Shown one piece after another: positions 46,022 to 56,640 of a stretch of 64,000 bases of DNA. The notes below the pieces were generated by a model. The model had not been told where the DNA came from. It was given only the letters and a program-made list of their open reading frames with translations, and did no database searches. Source of the DNA: Laburnicola sp. R22_1 (taxonomy: Eukaryota > Ascomycota > Dothideomycetes > Pleosporales > Didymosphaeriaceae); contig JACONQ010000003.1 in the NCBI GenBank assembly GCA_014281115.1, positions 4,278,001-4,342,000 on the forward strand, given 5' to 3'. Both the position numbers and the translations under genes were made by a program. Each line of letters starts with the position of its first letter. Positions within the stretch are counted from its first letter, which is position 1.

Positions 46022-47224
46022 AATTGCTACAATTTCTTCAGTCTCTTTCTTAACGCGTTTAAGCTTCAGCTCTATGATGAGCCTTTGGCTTGGGTGCTCT
46101 GGGAGGCTCCATTCAGGCTCGGGGCCACTAGCCTGCTTGTCTCTTCGAGAATCAACACCCTGTCTGGACTGCTGTAATTGCTGAGTAGTTATATGCGTAC
46201 CTCTCTTGAGCCTTCCTGTAGGGCAATCAGCTAGTCGAGCTTGCCAACCCTAGAAGCATAGCCTGAGTGCTTACTTCAATCGGTGTCTTTTCTAGGCTTC
46301 AAGGTTTTGAATCTTTCTCGCGGCTTGTCGTTCAGCCTGGGTGCAGTACTTTCGAGCCGCCATGAGGGAGCTATCCCACTGTAGGTTGCTGCTAAGACCA
46401 GCTGATTGATTCGGAGGCAAATGATGGCATGGTTGCTGAGACCGGAAACATGGAAGCTATATAGCAAAAGTTCTCGTACAGGTGCCCCCAAAGACCTAGT
46501 CGGTAACCAACGAATTGACATAGCTACCGTAGGCGCCCCGGCAAAAGAGGAGAGTACTGTATGAGCTTACTATAACACGCCAAGTTCTCACCTCGTGGCA
46601 TCTAGCACTCAGAGGGATGACAATCAGCATAGTTTAGTGTGGTCCGCCTTTGCTAGAACAGCCGCCTAAAAAAGTTAACAACATTGCACTAGCAGAGAGC
46701 TGTATAACATACGTTCTATTATGTTAGGCTTATACTAAGTCGGCTTATCCCAAGTAGCTGCATGCGTTGAGACTTCAACCATGGTTTAATACCCACACAG
46801 TCATTATCTATGGCCTAAAAAATTGGATACAGTACGCCCTACTATGCTACGGGTTACGCACCACTACGCGAGTAAAATCAGCTTGAATAGTCACAGTGGA
46901 GAACTTGCTTATCCCAAGTATGCTTATCCCAAGTAGCTGCGTGCGTTAAGACTTCAACCATGATTCAAGACCCACAAAGTACATATCATCTATGACCCAA
47001 AAAATTGGGATGCGCCCTAACGTGCGTCCACCCGTAACGGAACAACCGCCGTAACGGAACAAACCATAGGTGCTTTCATTTTAAAGCCGCAGGACTTCTC
47101 GACGCGCCTTAAATTTTACTATATCCACCTTAGGTTACATGCTCAGACCATTTCTGAAGCGCGAAGAGTGTCATTTTAATTAAAAACCAGCCTTGTACGC
47201 TAGAAGGTCGTCACTACGCTTGCA
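46022..47224. other. Gene-poor region with dispersed repeat copies
   Basis: No supported gene. At about 46,745-46,870 and 46,920-47,015 there are two diverged copies of one unit (CCCAAGTAGCTGC, TTCAACCATG, ACCCACA, CATCTATG, CAAAAAATTGG). A related copy is at 53,030-53,150. At 47,028-47,060 the word CCGTAACGGAACAA is repeated in tandem. An inverted relative is at 53,200-53,230. Confidence 0.6.
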
Positions 47225-47542
47225 TCACTGTTGTAACCCCTTAACGTCAGGCGTCCCTTTCGAAGCTATTGAATTCACACGCTTCCGCTCAGCAGCTTCC
47301 TTCCTCCTCGTCGCAGCTGCTGCTTTCTTCTCAGCGCCAAGCTTTTGTTTAAGCTGCCTGTTGGACTCGCGAAGCTCACGCTCAGCGTGTTTGCGGAGCT
47401 CTTCATCCCTCTCCTCTTGCTCAAATATATCTTGAAGGAGAGCGATGGCAGATGTGTGGGCAGTGCATCCAGGGCGTGAAGCGTGTTGCTCGGTGGTAAA
47501 GGTCGCGCTGGCTGAGCGCGGTTGCATCCACGCGCGAAGCAT
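47225..47542 (-). CDS. Hypothetical coiled-coil ORF
   Basis: 105-codon ORF. Residues 35-95 are strongly helical and charged (EQEERDEELRKHAERELRES, QLKQKLGAEKKAAAATRRKE), typical of a coiled coil. The frame opens upstream beyond the Met. It resembles the basic C-terminal tails of some fungal pogo transposases, and the pogo-like element P2 lies directly next to it, so it could be a fragment of another element. Function unknown. Confidence 0.3.
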   Translation of the reverse strand: MLRAWMQPRSASATFTTEQHASRPGCTAHTSAIALLQDIFEQEERDEELRKHAERELRESNRQLKQKLGAEKKAAAATRRKEAAERKRVNSIASKGTPDVKGLQQ

Positions 47543-47619
47543 AGTTGGGGTAGGATTGTTGAGGGCGGGCAGGCCGTCTGGTGCGCTAGGCGGTCAGATC
47601 CCGTCATTACCATGACTAA

Positions 47620-49729
47620 TCACCAAATGCACGACCCCACCAAATGCACGGTTTTGAAAAAATCCACGTAGTTTATCAACGCTCATAACTCCACCAATAT
47701 TGACGCTATGGAGGCCGCGCTGACAGCAATCGAAAGCTTGCCAGCAGGCGAAAAGCCTAATTACACCAAAATTGCCAAATTATTTGGCGTTGAGCGATTA
47801 ACTTTATCGCGGCGCGCGCGCGGGATAAATAAAAGCCACATAGAGAGGGCAAATGAGTAGAAATTTCTTAACACCACACAAGAAAAAGAGCTTGTAAACT
47901 ACATATATAAGCTTAACAAGAGAGGCCTGCCTCCTATAAAGCAAATAATCCGAAATTTTGCAACAGAAATAGCCAGAAAAGAGCTAGGCAAAAACTGGGT
48001 TGAGCCCTTTATTGCCCGCAACAATATTAAGCTCATATCGCGATGGACTACTAGTATTAACGCCTGTCGCCACCGCGCTGATTCTGCTACCAAATACGCC
48101 TTATACTTTAAGCTTTTAGGCGACAAAATAACCTAGCACGATATCGACAGTCGCCATATATACAATATGGATGAAAAAGGGTTCCTTATTAGAGTGCTCA
48201 CCAAGATGAAAAGAGTGTTCTCGCGGCAGCTGTATAAGCAGGGCCCTTACAAGCAAATGCTCCAGGACAGTAATAGAGAGTGGGTAACAACAATTGCCTG
48301 TATTTGCGCCAACGGCACCTCGCTGACGCCAGCCTTGATTTATCAAGCTACTATGGGCAATATACAAGACTTATAGCTTTAAGATTTTGATCTGCAACAC
48401 TACAAGGCCTTTTTGCGAGCTTATTAAGTGGGTGGACTAACAATAAGATTGGTTTGGCGTGGCTCAAACAAGTATTTGATCGCGAGACCAAGGAGAAAGC
48501 TTGTAGGGAGTACCGACTACTCATACTTAATGGGCATAGGTCTTATATTACTATGCAATTTATCACATACTGCGACAATAACAAAATACTCCTTATAACC
48601 TTCCCGCCACACGCTACCCACACTCTCTAGCCTCTTAATGTGGCGATGTTCAAGCCTCTGAGTACGGCGTATACAAGAGAGCTCTTAGAGTTTATGTACA
48701 ACTGCTAGGGCCTCTTAGCAATTACCAAACGCGACTTTTATCGACTCTTTAACGCCTCTTAGCAAAGGGCCTTTTAAGAAACAATAATACTCAAAGCTTT
48801 TAAGTGTACTGGGTTGTCACCTTATAACCTAAACACTATACTTAAGAAGTTTATTGCAGAGCACGAGAGCCCTCCCTTAAGTCGGAGTAGCTCGTTAAAC
48901 CTCTCTGATTCTGATTGGCGTAAAGTATGGCAAATACTGAAGGACATTGTTGCGGAGGACCACGCTGAGGAGCGTAAACAGCTGTCGCAAAGTTATCACA
49001 AGCTTGAGATTAAATATAGGATCCTTTAACACTAATATGATAGGCTTGAGCAAGCTTTTATTAACGAGAAGAGGCGCCGTTAACGTGGCAAGCCTCTCCT
49101 ACTTAATAAACCTAATAATTGGCATGGCGGCGCTGTATTTTACTCACCTAGCAAAGTTTAGAGGGCCTGCGAGAGGCAGGAGCAAATTGAGACTGATAAA
49201 AAGCTTTAACAACAACAACTCTTAGAGGCTTAACACTAAAGGCTTTGTAAAAAGCAGGAGAAACAAGCTCTTAAAGAGGAGAGAGCTCACGTACGTTTGG
49301 CGGCGCGAGAACTGAAGGCGTAAGCAAAAGAGGCCAAGGCTGCTGAGCGAGCTGAAAAGCTACTCTAAAAGCAGCTCGAAAAGCAACTTAAAGGTGATAT
49401 ACAATTGTCTAAAAAGGGTAATTGACGGAGCCTTAACCCTTGTACACCAAAAAAACAAGCTCTTGAGAGACCTGAGGCTACTATTGTTGATCAAGAGCCC
49501 ACTGGAGAGAGGGTGCCCTCACCCGCCAGAGCCACGCGCACCCGTACTGTACAGCTCCTATAGCGTTATCGCAAGTAATTTATCATTGCGCAATGGTTTT
49601 ACATGCTCCTACGAGTGCTACTGTAAAAAATCTAGTGATTTTACTATATATTTGGCGTTGTATAGGTTTTGGAGTGTTGCCCTTGGTGGCGGCAAAAACG
49701 TGCATTTGGTGGGTCCGTGCATTTGGTGG
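47620..49729 (+). mobile_element. pogo-like transposon with tandem motif in its ends (element P2)
   Basis: About 2.1 kb. Left end CACCAAATGCACG then CCCACCAAATGCACG; the right end has the complement of the same doubled motif (49,697-49,729). So each terminal inverted repeat contains two direct copies of CCACCAAATGCACG. A TA lies next to the right end. The left boundary is uncertain by one to three bases. It encodes a DDE_1-type transposase. Confidence 0.82.
47708..49563 (+). pseudogene. pogo-like DDE_1 transposase (P2), broken
   Basis: ATG 47708 starts MEAALTAIESLPAGEKPNYT with a psq-like helix-turn-helix (KIAKLFGVERLTLSRRARG). The frame then has TAG/TAA stops and one frameshift near 48,400. 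DDE core pieces are YNMDEKGFLI, WVTTIACICANGTSLTPALI, LILNGHRSYIT and PPHATHTL-x-PLNVAMFKPL. The second and third Asp positions of the triad read Asn, fitting G-to-A mutation. The C-terminal third is Lys/Glu-rich, with KEERAHVRLAARELKA-like coils. The end point is approximate. Confidence 0.78.
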
Positions 49730-49764
49730 TAAAATATGGTACTTAAGGAGTCCTTGCCAAGCCC

Positions 49765-50469
49765 AACCCCGCGCTCAAGTGCTCAACCTTCAAACGTGGA
49801 CCTCGACCTCATTATCTAACGTCCAGCACCAACGTCGAACCCACCCCCACCACTCCGTCCGCGCATCCGCCGTCATGGCCTCTGCTGCCGTAAACGGCTG
49901 CCCTAGCCGCCGCGGACCATTCGCTGCTGCCGCGCCGCGACGGCACTCTGGGCACTGCACCGCTCTCACCCACCAGCGCCGGGTCATCCCCACGGTGGAA
50001 TGCCACCCAACCTGATACACAACCCCATTGCGAGGACTTCGGTATTTCCAGCCACCTCATGGCTCAACTGGAAGCAGCCTGCAACACCTAAACCGTCGAC
50101 GTGATGCCGCGCGAGGAATTCCTGATTCTCGTAGCCGACGTGTTAGCATGTACACCCACCGAAGAGATCCAGACTGAAGTCTCACGGCGCGTTGAAACCC
50201 AGACTCGGCGCCGCCGGGTCCAGCTGCGGGCCGAAGAACGGCGCTTCTCCCGCAATCCTCTCGTCCGCGAACATGCCAGAGCACCCGCACTATGTCTCCC
50301 CATCTATAAAGATACGCTCTACGGCCAATGGGGCTTCCTTATCGCCGCCAAGGATATAATTGTCCGTGAGCTGCAGGCGCGGCAGCCATCTCGACGCACG
50401 CAACCAAAGACGAAGGCGCGACGCAGAAGCAAGCGCATCCAAGCGCAAAAGGCAGCCGTCAAAAAGTGA
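49765..50469 (+). pseudogene. Degenerate coding region of unknown family
   Basis: A plus-strand frame reads coherently through stops near 49,895 and 50,092 (a TAA where CAA is plausible). Pieces include TPTTPSAHPP, PLSPTSAGSSPRWNATQ, CEDFGISSHLMAQLEAACNT and then PREEFLILVADVLACTPTEE. The last 40 residues are basic (RRTQPKTKARRRSKRIQ). Length, stops and position beside P2 suggest a broken host gene or a transposon accessory gene. I do not recognise it. Confidence 0.4.
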
Positions 50470-51729
50470 CAAGGACATCTCCAACTACAGCCGTAATTTT
50501 GGAGCTGCGCGCTTTCCACATGCACAAGCAGGGCGACCGGGGTCACAAGATATGGAAGAAGAGCACGCCTCGCGCTGCCGCTTGGTGAGTCGATACTCGG
50601 GATCGGAGGCGTTGTCAGGTTGAGCTTCCTGGTACACTTCATTTTCGTCTACCTTATCGACTGTTTAAGAAGTTTTAGCAACGGGAGTGGAAGCAGATCG
50701 ATCGAGGCAAGTGTCTGCAAATGATTAATCAATGGTCCGCTAATACCTCCTAAAGGACTGTCACCTACTTGTTCTGCTGGCTTGTTCATCACGCGGACAA
50801 GACGCTCCAAAGAGACGAGTCAGCCCGTTCCCCATGACAGCGAATAAATTGCCACAGATTAGCGACGATTCGCTGATCGTCGCTCGACCTAGAAATGCTG
50901 ACTCGTTCACGAGCGCTGCATCCGACAGCGTAATTCCCAACTCTCCTGTAGATGGTAGCACCAGCCTATATTCTGAAGGGTTGAGACAACCATCGTTTTA
51001 GGAAGAAAGACGCAGTGCGTCATCAGGCAAGCGCAAGAAGCTCCCAAAGATGAAGAAAACGGCGAGAGGGCAGCTGCGTGAACGCAATATCATGGTTGCC
51101 GCCTCATCAGCGCCGCCGTCCTGCGGGTTAACACCTACCAACGAAGGAGATGGATTTGGACAAGCGCAAGGCCACAGAGATCCGAAAATCTCGTTTGCTT
51201 GAGGGGATCTCCAGCGCGGCCTTCAGGATAATGCACCAAATTTTCCGATTGTTAGCCAACGTCCACACAAACTCGCGAGACCTTCCCGTGCGTACTACAC
51301 CGCCAACGACCGGTGCTGAGCCTATCGTGGCCACGGACGACTATACCAGAGCCCACTACCACTACCCCTATGGATACAACTGCTACCCCATTCGTAGAGG
51401 AAACCCGACTAGACGAGGCAGAGTCTAAGCAAAGAGCGCGGCGTGGAGATCTTCAAATCAGGTTGCGAAGCGAAGTGTTCACTATCCTTAACACATATAG
51501 CCTATAAACCGCCAATGTTAGTAACCTCATCTTGTCACTTGAGCATCTTGTAGCGAATATATGTAGCGACTAAGCGTGGAGACCAACATGCTGCTAGTGA
51601 GGTGCTGGTATACGGCGGAGCCATTTTTTTTCTCGGACTATGTGACTTACAATGAACTGAACCAGAGTTCGACTCAACTATACTTCCATCACATGTGGCT
51701 TCACATGTGGCTTCACATGCGACTCTATC
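50470..51729. other. Region with short coding-like frames, none assigned
   Basis: Plus-strand stretches such as LPQISDDSLIVARPRNADSF (about 50,850) and KKLPKMKKTARGQLRERN (about 51,035) look protein-like but lie in a frame with stops, and a Thr/Pro-rich stretch near 51,330-51,400 is in another. Possibly further exons or remnants of the region upstream. No confident gene. Confidence 0.35.
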
Positions 51730-52095
51730 TTATGCTTTGCCAGTGAGGGGAGCCGTAGATGGCAAAATATAAAAATCCAGGTGCGCACAGCGCAGCTCTG
51801 CAGGGAAATAGTGACTCTTGATTTCGATGGTCTTGGTCTTCATGTTCTCGAGGTCATGTTTATTGAAGTCGTCGTAGTTTGGGTGAGGTTGGTCGGGACG
51901 GATGACGTGGTGTGGAGATACATCTAGCGCCGCGCGGGTGAGGAAGGCGGGCAGGTATTTGGGTGGTGGACGCGGTGGGGTGTACACGAGAAGAGTGTAG
52001 ATGGTGTTGTGGTATTCGTATTCTCCAGTAGCGTCCCAGTATTGGCCTGTCGAAGGGATTATGGGGTCGGCACTGGTGTAACTGTGATGGTTCAT
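51730..52095 (-). CDS. Hypothetical 121-aa protein
   Basis: Clean ORF from ATG 52095. Rich in His, Pro and Tyr (YWDATGEYEYHNTIYTLLVY, then PPRPPPKYLPAFLTRAAL). No signal peptide, membrane segment or recognised domain. Codon use is normal and no RIP is seen. Plausible as a real small gene because nothing else explains the open frame and its biased composition. Function unknown. Confidence 0.5.
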   Translation of the reverse strand: MNHHSYTSADPIIPSTGQYWDATGEYEYHNTIYTLLVYTPPRPPPKYLPAFLTRAALDVSPHHVIRPDQPHPNYDDFNKHDLENMKTKTIEIKSHYFPAELRCAHLDFYILPSTAPLTGKA

Positions 52096-54115
52096 CTTGA
52101 TACCTAACTCGGTGGTATACGTTCTTTATCTGTGAGAGAGTTTTTCGGGTTTTGAGGAAGCGACCGCGGCTTATGTATAGGCAAAGCGACACATTATACA
52201 ATTGTGATTTAGTTAATTTTCAAGCGTTGTGAAGTAAGCGGGTGGACGTGCTAGAGAAAGAAGTTGTGAATGGAGCGGATGGACTAGGTGAGCGTGATGT
52301 GGGTGAATGGAAGACAAACAGGAGGTTTGCCGTAGACTAGCAAGATCTAGCGCAGAAACTCCATAATTATTTTCCATGTGCTCGCTTAAATATTTTCATT
52401 ATTGTACTACGGTGCGCCGCAGTCATAGTCAAAGCAACTAGTTAACTTTTCTTCGCATAACATTAATTGCGCATTTTGGGGACGCACAACTCCCATAAGG
52501 TTTAATAAGATGATTCCAAGGTTGCTGTCAGACGTATTTTCCGCGTGGAAAAAGTCAGGTGAGTACAAGCTCTATCAATGAATCAAAATCTATCTGTGAC
52601 CACTCCAAGGCCGAAATACACACATGTAAAGAAGCGTCTTCCACAGAAGTAATATATAAAGTTCTTACGTCTTGGCAAAGTTCAGATGAGAGCTTAAAGC
52701 GTCAACACTCGACATAAATTGCTGCACACCTTACAGAAAGGTGCGCGAGGCTAATAAATATCAAGAGTCATTGTCCTGCATTGCTGCGCACTGTAGTTAG
52801 GGGGAGGGTCAATTAATGTATTGACATGCGCATGAGTGTAAGGCACCCTAGGTAAGTATGTACTTAGATAAGTACTTAGGGGCGCTCCTTCCTCTCCATA
52901 TTAGGCATGTCATGTTAACAACATCACGTCAACATTATGTTACTGGTATACCAACACCAAAAATCGACGTCAACGCTATATCAACGCTATGTTAACCCTA
53001 TGTTCCGTCCGATATATGACAAGCTGGTCATACAACACCATAGTACAATACCCACAAAGTCATCATCTACGGCCCAAAAGATTACGATACTCCCTAACGT
53101 TACTGTAGTACAGGTTACGCATCACTATGCGGTATTAAGATATGTTAACCTTTAAAATCGCGGTAGTAAATTGTACGTGCTGAAGAATGGAATCTTGTTT
53201 CCCTGCGGCGATTGTTCCGTTATGGGCGGATGTGCGTTGTGTTTCCCTTCTCACATGCCCTCAGAATCTCTCTCTGCCTAACTCTATTGGTTTTCTATAA
53301 GGAATGCGTATTCTGTTAGGGTTCTAAGCGCTCTGACTTGCGGTACTAAGGATCCTCCAGATGCACGTTATAAGCGAAAGGTAACCTTGCTATAGTAAGC
53401 TGATCTTGCCTACATTGTAAAAGAGGTCTGCTGGTTGTGTAATCTTACTCTCTAACACTTCGTATTTACTAGGCTTGTCGAAATTCTTACACAGGAGCTC
53501 GTTATCTGTACAAGAATATTGGGACGATATTGCATGCCTAGATACCAATTATCTTTATTATTATTAATAAAGGCGGATGCTTAGACAACGGTAGGCAGTA
53601 CTAAGGTAGATTGTATAATCACACGGTATGCTGATCGATTAAAGTCAGCTATAACTAGAGATTTCGTTACTGCAAGGCTCTGCTTACGCGCTTACAGCGC
53701 TTTGCCCATTATCCTACATCCCTATTTACCAGTTTGGTTAGAATTTATACAGGAGTAAAGAAGTAAGGAAAATAACCAAATGTATGGTTTTGAACTAGGC
53801 AGGAAAGGATGGAGTAATCTAACGTTATTTCGATAATTTCTTATGCTATTTGAGCACTTGCAGTGTGCTGATATGCTAGCTTCGGCATACTTCGATAACC
53901 ATGTTATGATCACCTTGTCATCTCGAATCTATATGACTCCTCGTATGATAAGTGTTTATGAGGAGAACCCGCTAAATCTGTGGAGTAGTAAGCAATATAA
54001 CAAGTGGCGCGCCTATATATCAAGACCCCTTTGCCTACTAAAGTAGGTTTAAAGCACACTTCAGCGACGATTCTACAAGCTAGGAAAACTACCAGTACTA
54101 AGAACTAGCATCGAC
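52096..54115. other. Intergenic region with repeat fragments
   Basis: Contains a third copy of the 46.7/46.9-kb repeat unit (53,030-53,150), the inverted CCGTAACGGAACAA relative near 53,200-53,230, a nested TAAGTA/TACTTA palindromic stretch (52,850-52,880) and short TCAACGCTAT repeats (52,970-52,995). AT-rich from 53,280 to 53,830. No gene supported. Confidence 0.5.
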
Positions 54116-55138
54116 ATGAGCACTGCTAGTACTTATGAAGGCTCCAGTTCTGATGGAGATCACACTCCACATGAAGACGCCGAAGAACCGACCTTAGAGA
54201 GCCGCTACCTCGACTATGCTGCGAAACTAATTCAAGCTTTTCTCAACTACCAGAGGACGATCAGGACGATCATTCCCCGAAATGTAGCCTCTGGAAGCAT
54301 TCCTATCCCTGGCAACTTATCTGAAGAATTACAAACCAAGTGTAATGAGGGCCTATTATACCCTGTGGAACACGGTGAAATCAAAATGGTAGCAATATGG
54401 CTGCAACTGGGCGCTGATGTCAACGCGCCGGGTGGAAAATATGGCGATGCACTTCGTGCAGCTATAGCAGGAGGCCATACCAAGATTGTGAAGCTGCTGC
54501 TCAAGAAAGGTGCTGATGTCAACGCACTGGCTGAAGATGATCCTGGCAATGCACTGCAAATGGCTTCAATCATATGCAGAATAGAAATCGTCAAGGAGCT
54601 TCTAAACCGGAAAGCCGAGATTAATGCGCCGGGTGGAGAAGGATATGGAGGCAATGCACTTTGTGCAGCTATACTAGGAGGCTGTACTGAGATTGTGAAC
54701 CTGCTGCTCGAGAAAGGTGCTGATGTCAACGCACCAGCTGAAGACTTTTGTGGCAATGCACTGCAAACGGCTTCATACTGGGGCAGAACACCAATAGTGG
54801 AGGTGCTTCTAGAACGGAACGCCGAGATTAACGCGCCGGGTGGAAACTATGGCAATGCACTTTGTGCAGCTACAGAGAGAGGCCACGCTGAGATTGTGAA
54901 GCTGCTGCTCAAGAAAGGTGCTAATATCGATGCGGAAGGGGGAACATACGGTAACGCACTGCAAACGGCTTCATACTGGGGCAGAACAACAATAGTGAAG
55001 AAGCTTCTAAAATGGAAACCCAATATTAACGCGCCGGGTGGAAACTATGGCAATGCACTTTGTGCAGCTACAAAGAGAGGCCACGCTAAGATTGTGAAGC
55101 TGCTGCTCAAGGAAGGTGCTAATATCGAAAGACAATAG
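54116..55138 (+). CDS. Ankyrin-repeat protein
   Basis: 340-aa ORF. Residues 1-75 are an acidic, Ser-rich head and a helical segment (LESRYLDYAAKLIQAFLNYQ). From about residue 80 there are about eight ankyrin repeats with the usual IVKLLL-KKGADVNA core. They alternate between two subtypes, so the true period is about 66 residues: one repeat has GNALCAA, the next GNALQTASYWGR. Neighbouring units are almost identical at DNA level (54,830-54,935 against 55,028-55,130). The ORF ends in mid-pattern (GANIERQ), so it may be a truncated array from a longer NLR- or HET-type protein. The binding partner is unknown. Confidence 0.82.
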   Translation: MSTASTYEGSSSDGDHTPHEDAEEPTLESRYLDYAAKLIQAFLNYQRTIRTIIPRNVASGSIPIPGNLSEELQTKCNEGLLYPVEHGEIKMVAIWLQLGADVNAPGGKYGDALRAAIAGGHTKIVKLLLKKGADVNALAEDDPGNALQMASIICRIEIVKELLNRKAEINAPGGEGYGGNALCAAILGGCTEIVNLLLEKGADVNAPAEDFCGNALQTASYWGRTPIVEVLLERNAEINAPGGNYGNALCAATERGHAEIVKLLLKKGANIDAEGGTYGNALQTASYWGRTTIVKKLLKWKPNINAPGGNYGNALCAATKRGHAKIVKLLLKEGANIERQ

Positions 55139-56522
55139 GGCTATTAAAAGGCTTCTAAGAGCAGCAAATAAATAGACAATACTAAACCATACTCCAATCG
55201 GCATTCAATAGAGGCTATAAGGACTTAGTAAAACCAAGATCTAACTAGTTATTCACTTTCTTAGCTAATACACGCTAAATACTAAACCAAGCTGAATCTA
55301 CTACCGTGCCGGTGCGCGTAACGAGCCGCGTCGCGTAGTGAGCCACCAAGCAACATCACGGCCTTGGAAAAAATGAGGCTGTACAGCCACCTACAATAAG
55401 TTAGCTATCATCACAAGATTTCTTAACATCCGTCCCTGCGTGGCGGGACGCACGGTCTAAAGGGACGGGTTCGCACTTCGGACCTTCGCAACCTTTCGTT
55501 CGCAAGTTAGTAGATACATAGTTAGTGTATGGGCATTCTATAATACACTCCCCTCTGTAGCTTAGCCTCTGGCAAGGACTGCCGTGATGTTGGCCATGTT
55601 ATCGATCGTTTTTGTCAACGTTGTCAATCGACCCTTCGTTGATATCTCCCTGTTTATTCGCAACCATGAGGGTCTTCGTAAAATTTGGAGGGTAGAATAC
55701 GAAGTATAAATTAAGAAGATTCTGTTTCTAAGCTCTAAAGGCCACTTTGACTTAGCAAATATAGGGTCCGAGAGTTTCGCCGGTGAGGAGCGAAGACGGC
55801 GAAAAGCGTTCCAGCGTGTTAGGATGCACCAGAGAGACTTGGCATGCAGCAGCGTGCTGTAGGCTCACATATCGCTGTATTCTTCTGTAACAAATTTGGA
55901 GCTACTGTAAGCAGTTGGGTAGTATGTGTAGAAAGTGTATATTGTAGAAGTATCTGTGTTCAGATGTGTATCTCCCTATCTATCGTACATGGAGTAATCA
56001 GAGGCTCGTATATAGTAGGCGAGCTGACTCATGAGACTAATGTCGTTATGTGACATAGCTCTAGGCTGCTTACGCACCCCCTTTAGGTTCGAACGTATGT
56101 TTAAAGCTAATATTAGCTATAGGTCCCCCTTTGCCTTTGTGTGGCAGCTATATTTAGGTTAAGAACTAGTCTCTGTATTAGTGCAGTCCTAGGTAGGTAG
56201 CCGCCCGCTATCGCAGTGTTAGTAGACCTCGCTCTATACTACAGGCGTCCCTAATAGTAGGACGTCTCCTAGAGCTAGTATTAAGATCCTAATTGCTTCG
56301 CGTTCTGTGTTAAGGTCAATGAGCCTTGTAGGTAAAGCTTAATATATAATGTGAGCATGTTTACTCTATGTATAAAGTAAGATATAGTATAAAGCTAAGT
56401 ACATAATAGAGCTATGTAAAGTGTAGGGGTATAGTGTAGAGCTGTGTACAGAATAGAGCTTAGTAAATATATAGCCTTATTAAACCTATAAAAACCACAT
56501 AGGAGAAACTAGGAAGAGTACT
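55139..56522. other. Intergenic region, no supported gene
   Basis: 3' flank of the ankyrin gene. RIP-like AT-rich sequence from about 56,090 onward. A 69-codon ORF at 55844-56053 has no recognisable feature. Confidence 0.45.
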
Positions 56523-56581
56523 TGTCGGAGCAAAAGGCTAACCTTCCACTCCTAAGAATAGAAGAATAATGAACCGTCACA
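56523..56581. mobile_element. 59-bp TG...CA micro-element, uninterrupted copy
   Basis: TGTCGGAGCAAAAGG...CCGTCACA with a perfect 5-bp duplication GTACT (56518-56522 and 56582-56586). Identical, as far as I can read, to the split copy at 5817-6198. No coding capacity. The structure is that of a very short solo LTR. Confidence 0.88.
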
Positions 56582-56640
56582 GTACTATACTGTAGGAAAG
56601 CTTATTTAGAAGGAAATAGTTAAAAATAAAGAAGAGAAAC

